Shown: one piece after another, positions 60,773 to 64,000 of the stretch
Layout: every line of letters starts with the position of its first letter
How positions within the stretch are numbered: the stretch's first letter is position 1
Source: Puniceicoccaceae bacterium
GTDB lineage: Bacteria > Verrucomicrobiota > Verrucomicrobiia > Opitutales > Coraliomargaritaceae
Assembly: GCA_018402305.1 (NCBI GenBank)
Contig: JAGYJE010000007.1
Span: 99,054-163,053, forward strand
Length of the DNA: 64,000 nucleotides
Direction: 5' to 3'
The notes under the pieces: generated by a model
Told to the model about the DNA's origin: nothing
The model's input: only the letters and a program-made list of their open reading frames with translations
The model's database searches: none
Made by a program: the position numbers and the translations under genes

Positions 60773-60834
60773 AAGACACCGACTTGCGCAAAAGGGAGGG
60801 GCCCATCCTGAAAAGATGGGTTTCCTTTATTCAT
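60770..60834 (+). repeat. 65-bp hairpin repeat, copy 2
   Basis: TAGAAGACACCGACTTGCGC ... CTTTATTCAT with the CCCATC-CTGAAAA-GATGGG hairpin. Fused directly to the truncated sulfatase gene; 93 bases before hipB. Confidence 0.92.
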
Positions 60835-60927
60835 TAAATTATCAGTAGATATCTGCTTAAAAAAGACAAACTGTTTGACTTTTCTCTTCCATTGAGCCTT
60901 ACTTTTGCTTAAATCATTATAAAAGAA

Positions 60928-61155
60928 ATGAATAACGATTCATTAGGTCAGATGGTCAATGAAGCACGGAAGGCGCAGAGGCTGAGTCAAATGGACTTGC
61001 AGGATCTCAGCGGCGTGAGTGCTTCAGTGATTTATAAGATAGAGAAGGGACGGACCGACATCGCTTTCGGCAGTCTTTTGGCAGTTGCCGACGCTTTGGG
61101 CATCGAGCTCAAGGCGAAGAGTCCTTTAGGTCAGGAGGTTCGGCTTAATGGATAA
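60928..61155 (+). CDS. hipB: HipB-like antitoxin (XRE family)
   Basis: 75 residues, helix-turn-helix: MVNEARKAQRLSQMDLQDLS, GVSASVIYKIEKGRTDIAFG, LLAVADALGIELKAKSPLG. Neutralises HipA by binding and represses the operon. Low-GC promoter region between the 65-bp repeat and the start. Overlaps hipA by 8 bases and carries its ribosome site AGGAGG (61133-61138). Confidence 0.9.
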   Translation: MNNDSLGQMVNEARKAQRLSQMDLQDLSGVSASVIYKIEKGRTDIAFGSLLAVADALGIELKAKSPLGQEVRLNG

Positions 61156-62356
61156 GCTGCGCGTTTTTGTCGGTGCCCAATTGGCGGGTCATTTACTACG
61201 CGAAAAAGCGGTGCATCGTTTCGAGTATCTTGCTGACTACAAGGGACCGCCTGTCTTTCTTGGATGGGATAGGACCCATCCGCCCAGAGAATGGGATACC
61301 TTTCCGCCTGCTTTTGACGGCCTTTTGCCTGAGGGGGTGCTTCTCGATCAGCTTTTGGCCAAGCATAAACTGGATCGTGCGGACAAGTGGGGGCAGTTGA
61401 CTGCTGTCGGGCAGGATTTGACCGGCTTTGTCTCCGTGCTTCCGGAGGGTGAGGGGCAACCGATTGGCAGATCGATGCCCGGTGAATCTCCCCGCAAACG
61501 GGTGGCGATTGCCCCGCCTGAGGATGGATTGCCTTATACGATTGCTGAATTGGTCGCCTATCATGGCAAACATAAGCTGCGGATGTCGCTCTCAGGCGTT
61601 CAACCGAAGGTATCGGCCATCTATTCCCGATCCAAACATTGCTTCGAGGTGGTGGAGGCCAACGGAAGCTACATCCTCAAGCCCTCGCCCCAGGCCTTTC
61701 CGGGGGCAGCAGAGAACGAAGCCTTGACCATGCAACTTGCCAGGGCGGCGGGTATTGAGGTGCCACTTTGTGGGTGCTTACCTGCCAGAGATGGCCCCGG
61801 CGTTTTCTGGATCGAGCGCTTCGACCGCTGGGGTGCGGCCAATCGCAATCGGGTTCGCTGCGAAGATATGTGCCAATTGCTGGAGGTTCCGTCCTCTTGG
61901 AAATACGCCGGGAATTTGGAAACACTGGCTCGCGTCATTCGTGAGCACTGCAGCAATCCCAAATTGCAATTGGTTAAATTATTCCACCGTGTCCTCTTCT
62001 GTTGGGTCACGGGCAATGGGGATATGCATTTGAAAAACTGGTCGCTGGTCGAAAAGGGTCCCTTGATCGAGCTCGCCCCTGCTTACGATTTGCTCAATAC
62101 GAAGCTCCTGATCAATGATGAAGACGAGAGTGCACTGACCTTAGCGGATCGGAAAAGCGGATTGAATCGCCAGTTGTTAGTCGATTACTTCGGTCGTGAC
62201 GTCTGCGGGGTGAATGAAAAGATGATCGAAAAAACCCTCCATCAGCTCAAAAAAGCGGATTGGAATCGGACGATTCCAGGGAGTCATTTGCCGGTGGAAA
62301 TTGCTCTGCAATATGATGCTTTAGTAATGGACCGATTGGAGCTTCTCTTAGGCTAA
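61148..62356 (+). CDS. hipA: HipA-type serine/threonine kinase toxin
   Basis: 402 residues. N-terminal HipA_N subdomain (FEYLADYKGPPVFLGWDR, PPAFDGLLPEG), then kinase domain with MSLSGVQPKVSAIY (ATP loop), YILKPSPQAFPGAAENEALTM (Lys), FWIERFDR, catalytic loop VTGNGDMHLKNWSL and metal Asp in LAPAYDLLNT. HipA kinases arrest growth, classically by phosphorylating a glutamyl-tRNA synthetase. All catalytic residues are present. The N-terminal subdomain is fused, so this is a two-gene hipBA and not a three-gene hipBST system. Confidence 0.93.
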   Translation: MDKLRVFVGAQLAGHLLREKAVHRFEYLADYKGPPVFLGWDRTHPPREWDTFPPAFDGLLPEGVLLDQLLAKHKLDRADKWGQLTAVGQDLTGFVSVLPEGEGQPIGRSMPGESPRKRVAIAPPEDGLPYTIAELVAYHGKHKLRMSLSGVQPKVSAIYSRSKHCFEVVEANGSYILKPSPQAFPGAAENEALTMQLARAAGIEVPLCGCLPARDGPGVFWIERFDRWGAANRNRVRCEDMCQLLEVPSSWKYAGNLETLARVIREHCSNPKLQLVKLFHRVLFCWVTGNGDMHLKNWSLVEKGPLIELAPAYDLLNTKLLINDEDESALTLADRKSGLNRQLLVDYFGRDVCGVNEKMIEKTLHQLKKADWNRTIPGSHLPVEIALQYDALVMDRLELLLG

Positions 62357-62432
62357 ATGAGTTTCAGGAACTCACAAATTTCCGCGAAGTTTGGTCTTGA
62401 AACAAGACTGCTTTTCTACGATAGTGGTTTCC

Positions 62433-63749
62433 ATGAAAGACCGTTTTATAGAAACGATCCGTCAAAAGCTGGGCGATGCGATTACGGCACCCTTCCCCGC
62501 AATGGTCCGGCGCGACGCTGAGCCGGGCCTGCTGCGCGGAAAGGCGCAGGCAGTCATCGGGATGAGGCGGGCGGGCAAGACGTATTTTTTGCTGCAATGT
62601 CTCGCAGATCGTCACGCACGGGGTATCGAGCGGGAGCGGCTGATCTATTTTAATTTCGAGGACGAGCGACTGGGTTCGCTGCAAGCGGAGGAGCTCGGGA
62701 CGATCATTGAGGAGTATTACCGGCAGTATCCAAGATTCCGGCAGCAGGTCCAAGTGACCTGGTGCTTTGACGAGATTCAACTCGTTCCGGGTTGGGAGCG
62801 GTTTGTCCGGAGGGTGCTGGATACGGAGAACGTGGAGCTATTTTTAAGTGGGTCATCGGCCCGGATGTTGAGTCGGGAAGTGGCCACGAGCATGCGCGGA
62901 CGGGCAATGGAAACCGTGATCACCCCCTTCAGTTTCCGCGAATTTCTGCGTGCACGCGACGCGGTCACTGGCGCGGCCGACCGGCTGCTCTCGGGTGCGG
63001 AGCGTTCGGCACTGCGGGCTCATTTCGACAGCTATGTCGAAACGGGCGGTTTCCCGGAGGCGGGAGCGTTTACCTTCGTGCGCGACCGGGTCGTTTTGCT
63101 GCAGGGCTACGTGGATACGGTGCTGTTCCGCGATGTGGCCGAGCGGCACCAGGTCTCAAACCTGCCAGCCTTGCGGGCCTTCGTCCGCCAGTTGCTGCGC
63201 AACCCGGCGACTCTGCTGAGCGTGAGTAAGCTATATGCCGATTTCCGCTCGCGGGGCATCACGGTTTCCAAGGAATCCCTGCTCGGTTACCTCGACCACC
63301 TGGAGGATGCGTTTCTCATTTTCACGATCAGCTTGGCCGACCGCTCGGAGCGGCGGCGGCAGGTCAATCCGCGCAAACTCTACCTCAGCGACCACGGTCT
63401 CGCTCAGGCATTCAGCCCAGTCACGGAACTGGATCGTGATCGTTTGATCGAAAACATCGTCGCCTGCGAGCTGGCGCGCATCAGCCGTGAACTGGCCTAT
63501 GTGAAAACCACCTCGGGTTTCGAAGTGGATTTTCTCGCCACAGATTTCGAGGGCCGCCGCCGCTTGGTGCAGGTGGCGGCGGACATCGCCTCACCGGCGA
63601 CCTGTGAGCGCGAAATCCGGGCCTTGACCGAGGCGGGAAGGGAATTTCCGGATGCGGCCCAGGTTCTGGTCAGTGAGACCGACGCCCCGCTCGGCATGGC
63701 CATTCCCAAAGCCGTCGAGATCGTGCCGGTCTGGCGCTTCCTGTTGTGA
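62433..63749 (+). CDS. AAA ATPase with DUF4143 domain
   Basis: Start ATG 62433 (MKDRFIETIRQKLGDAI); 438 residues. Walker A VIGMRRAGKTYFL, Walker B WCFDEIQLVPGWERFV, sensor LFLSGSSARMLSREVA with RGRAMETVITPFSFREFL, then winged-helix (LLSVSKLYADFRSRGITVSK) and the nuclease-like C-terminal DUF4143 domain (RKLYLSDHGLA, NIVACELAR, FEVDFLA with possible catalytic Asp, RRLVQVAADI). Function of this very common mobile family is unsettled. It follows hipA by 76 bases and ends 37 bases before 65-bp repeat copy 3. Confidence 0.9.
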   Translation: MKDRFIETIRQKLGDAITAPFPAMVRRDAEPGLLRGKAQAVIGMRRAGKTYFLLQCLADRHARGIERERLIYFNFEDERLGSLQAEELGTIIEEYYRQYPRFRQQVQVTWCFDEIQLVPGWERFVRRVLDTENVELFLSGSSARMLSREVATSMRGRAMETVITPFSFREFLRARDAVTGAADRLLSGAERSALRAHFDSYVETGGFPEAGAFTFVRDRVVLLQGYVDTVLFRDVAERHQVSNLPALRAFVRQLLRNPATLLSVSKLYADFRSRGITVSKESLLGYLDHLEDAFLIFTISLADRSERRRQVNPRKLYLSDHGLAQAFSPVTELDRDRLIENIVACELARISRELAYVKTTSGFEVDFLATDFEGRRRLVQVAADIASPATCEREIRALTEAGREFPDAAQVLVSETDAPLGMAIPKAVEIVPVWRFLL

Positions 63750-63786
63750 TAGGGATCTGGAACCTTGTTCACTTTATACAAGAAAC

Positions 63787-63851
63787 TAGAAGACACCCAC
63801 TTGCGTAAAAGCGAGGGGCCCATCCTGAAAAGATGAGTGTCCTTTATTCAT
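63787..63851 (+). repeat. 65-bp hairpin repeat, copy 3
   Basis: TAGAAGACACCCACTTGCGT ... CCTTTATTCAT. Same length; hairpin right arm GATGAG has one change and the following TTTCC is TGTCC. Lies between the ATPase and a ParD-like gene, all in the same direction. Confidence 0.92.
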
Positions 63852-63921
63852 CTTGTCGAATATTGACAATATTTGACACATCGTTCAATTCAAGAATTAC
63901 AATAGTAATTAAAAACAAATC

Positions 63922-64000
63922 ATGAGCAGCAGCATCAATCTATCTTTAACCGACGAACTCAGATCTTTCATTGATAGTAATTGTGGGGATAATGGCCTGT
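63922..64000 (+). CDS. ParD-like antitoxin, 5' end only
   Basis: Starts ATG 63922 and runs off the window after 26 codons: SSSINLSLTDELRSFIDSNC, typical of the ribbon-helix-helix start of ParD/CopG antitoxins. A parE-like toxin would be expected next. Preceded by a low-GC promoter region (TTGACA at ~63865 followed by AT-rich sequence). Confidence 0.65.
   Translation, partial: MSSSINLSLTDELRSFIDSNCGDNGL

Noticed and set aside
43317..63851. Integron attC sites for the 65-bp repeat
   Set aside because: The ends lack the RYYYAAC/GTTRRRY core pair, the two ends are not complementary to each other, and no integrase is in the window.

Overview
The window looks like a chromosome segment from a marine or aquatic member of the Verrucomicrobiota (Opitutia/Puniceicoccales-like). 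The evidence is a Verru_Chthon cassette protein A homologue with a pilin-like N-terminus, a PEP-CTERM protein, a sulfatase with a sodium-solute symporter and FAD-dependent oxidoreductase of the kind common in these polysaccharide degraders, a B12-dependent ribonucleotide reductase, and few strong Shine-Dalgarno sites. This assignment rests on gene content only.

Layout. 1-4.3 kb: the 3' part of nrdJ and an exported cyclophilin-type prolyl isomerase bracketed by two copies of an ~85-bp inverted-repeat element. 4.5-15.3 kb: a stretch in which every recognisable gene is broken by small indels: a Fic fragment, a nucleotide-sugar dehydrogenase, a DegT-type aminotransferase, trmL, dgkA, a REP-type transposase, argS, aguA, aguB, hisG, even tRNA-Asn, and a SnoaL-like gene. 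Because essential genes are included and operon overlaps survive, a sequence-quality problem is at least as likely as real decay. 15.3-20.5 kb: serS, tatC and ppdK, intact. 20.5-25.0 kb: three arrays of a ~105-bp palindromic unit; two of them flank a REP-associated tyrosine transposase (RAYT), and rdgB, ribD and a metallo-beta-lactamase-fold gene lie between array 1 and array 2. 25-28.6 kb: a nucleoside/base salvage operon (deoA, purine nucleoside phosphorylase, upp, a second metallo-beta-lactamase protein). 28.7-32.3 kb: a probable 6S RNA, a MidA-type methyltransferase, mpl and fabD. 32.4-33.8 kb: remnants of a histone-deacetylase-like gene and of a Fic-MerR fusion. 33.9-38.1 kb: a run of GT4 glycosyltransferase, TPR protein, C39-like peptidase and rhomboid-like membrane protein. 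38.1-42.9 kb: an ErpA/IscA-type protein, pyrB, pyrC, a CPBP membrane protease and DAHP synthase.

43-64 kb is accessory. It has a Verru_Chthon protein A with a downstream exported protein, then a carbohydrate/sulfated-glycan locus: two beta-helix proteins, a 2-hydroxyacid dehydrogenase, a DUF1961-like protein, an FAD oxidoreductase, an SSS transporter, a LacI regulator, a PEP-CTERM protein, a GH2 remnant and a truncated sulfatase. A shared motif (core CAGTGTCAA) sits in front of the LacI gene and two other transcription units, and is the best candidate for its operator. The last 3.3 kb carries hipBA, a DUF4143-type ATPase and the start of a ParD-like antitoxin.

The most striking unexplained element is a 65-bp hairpin repeat present three times (43317, 60770, 63787). 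One copy ends a truncated DUF4143 ATPase, one supplies the stop codon of the truncated sulfatase just before hipBA, and one lies between the intact DUF4143 ATPase and the ParD-like gene. It behaves like the boundary of mobile defence/toxin-antitoxin modules. The RAYT with its palindrome arrays is the second notable system.
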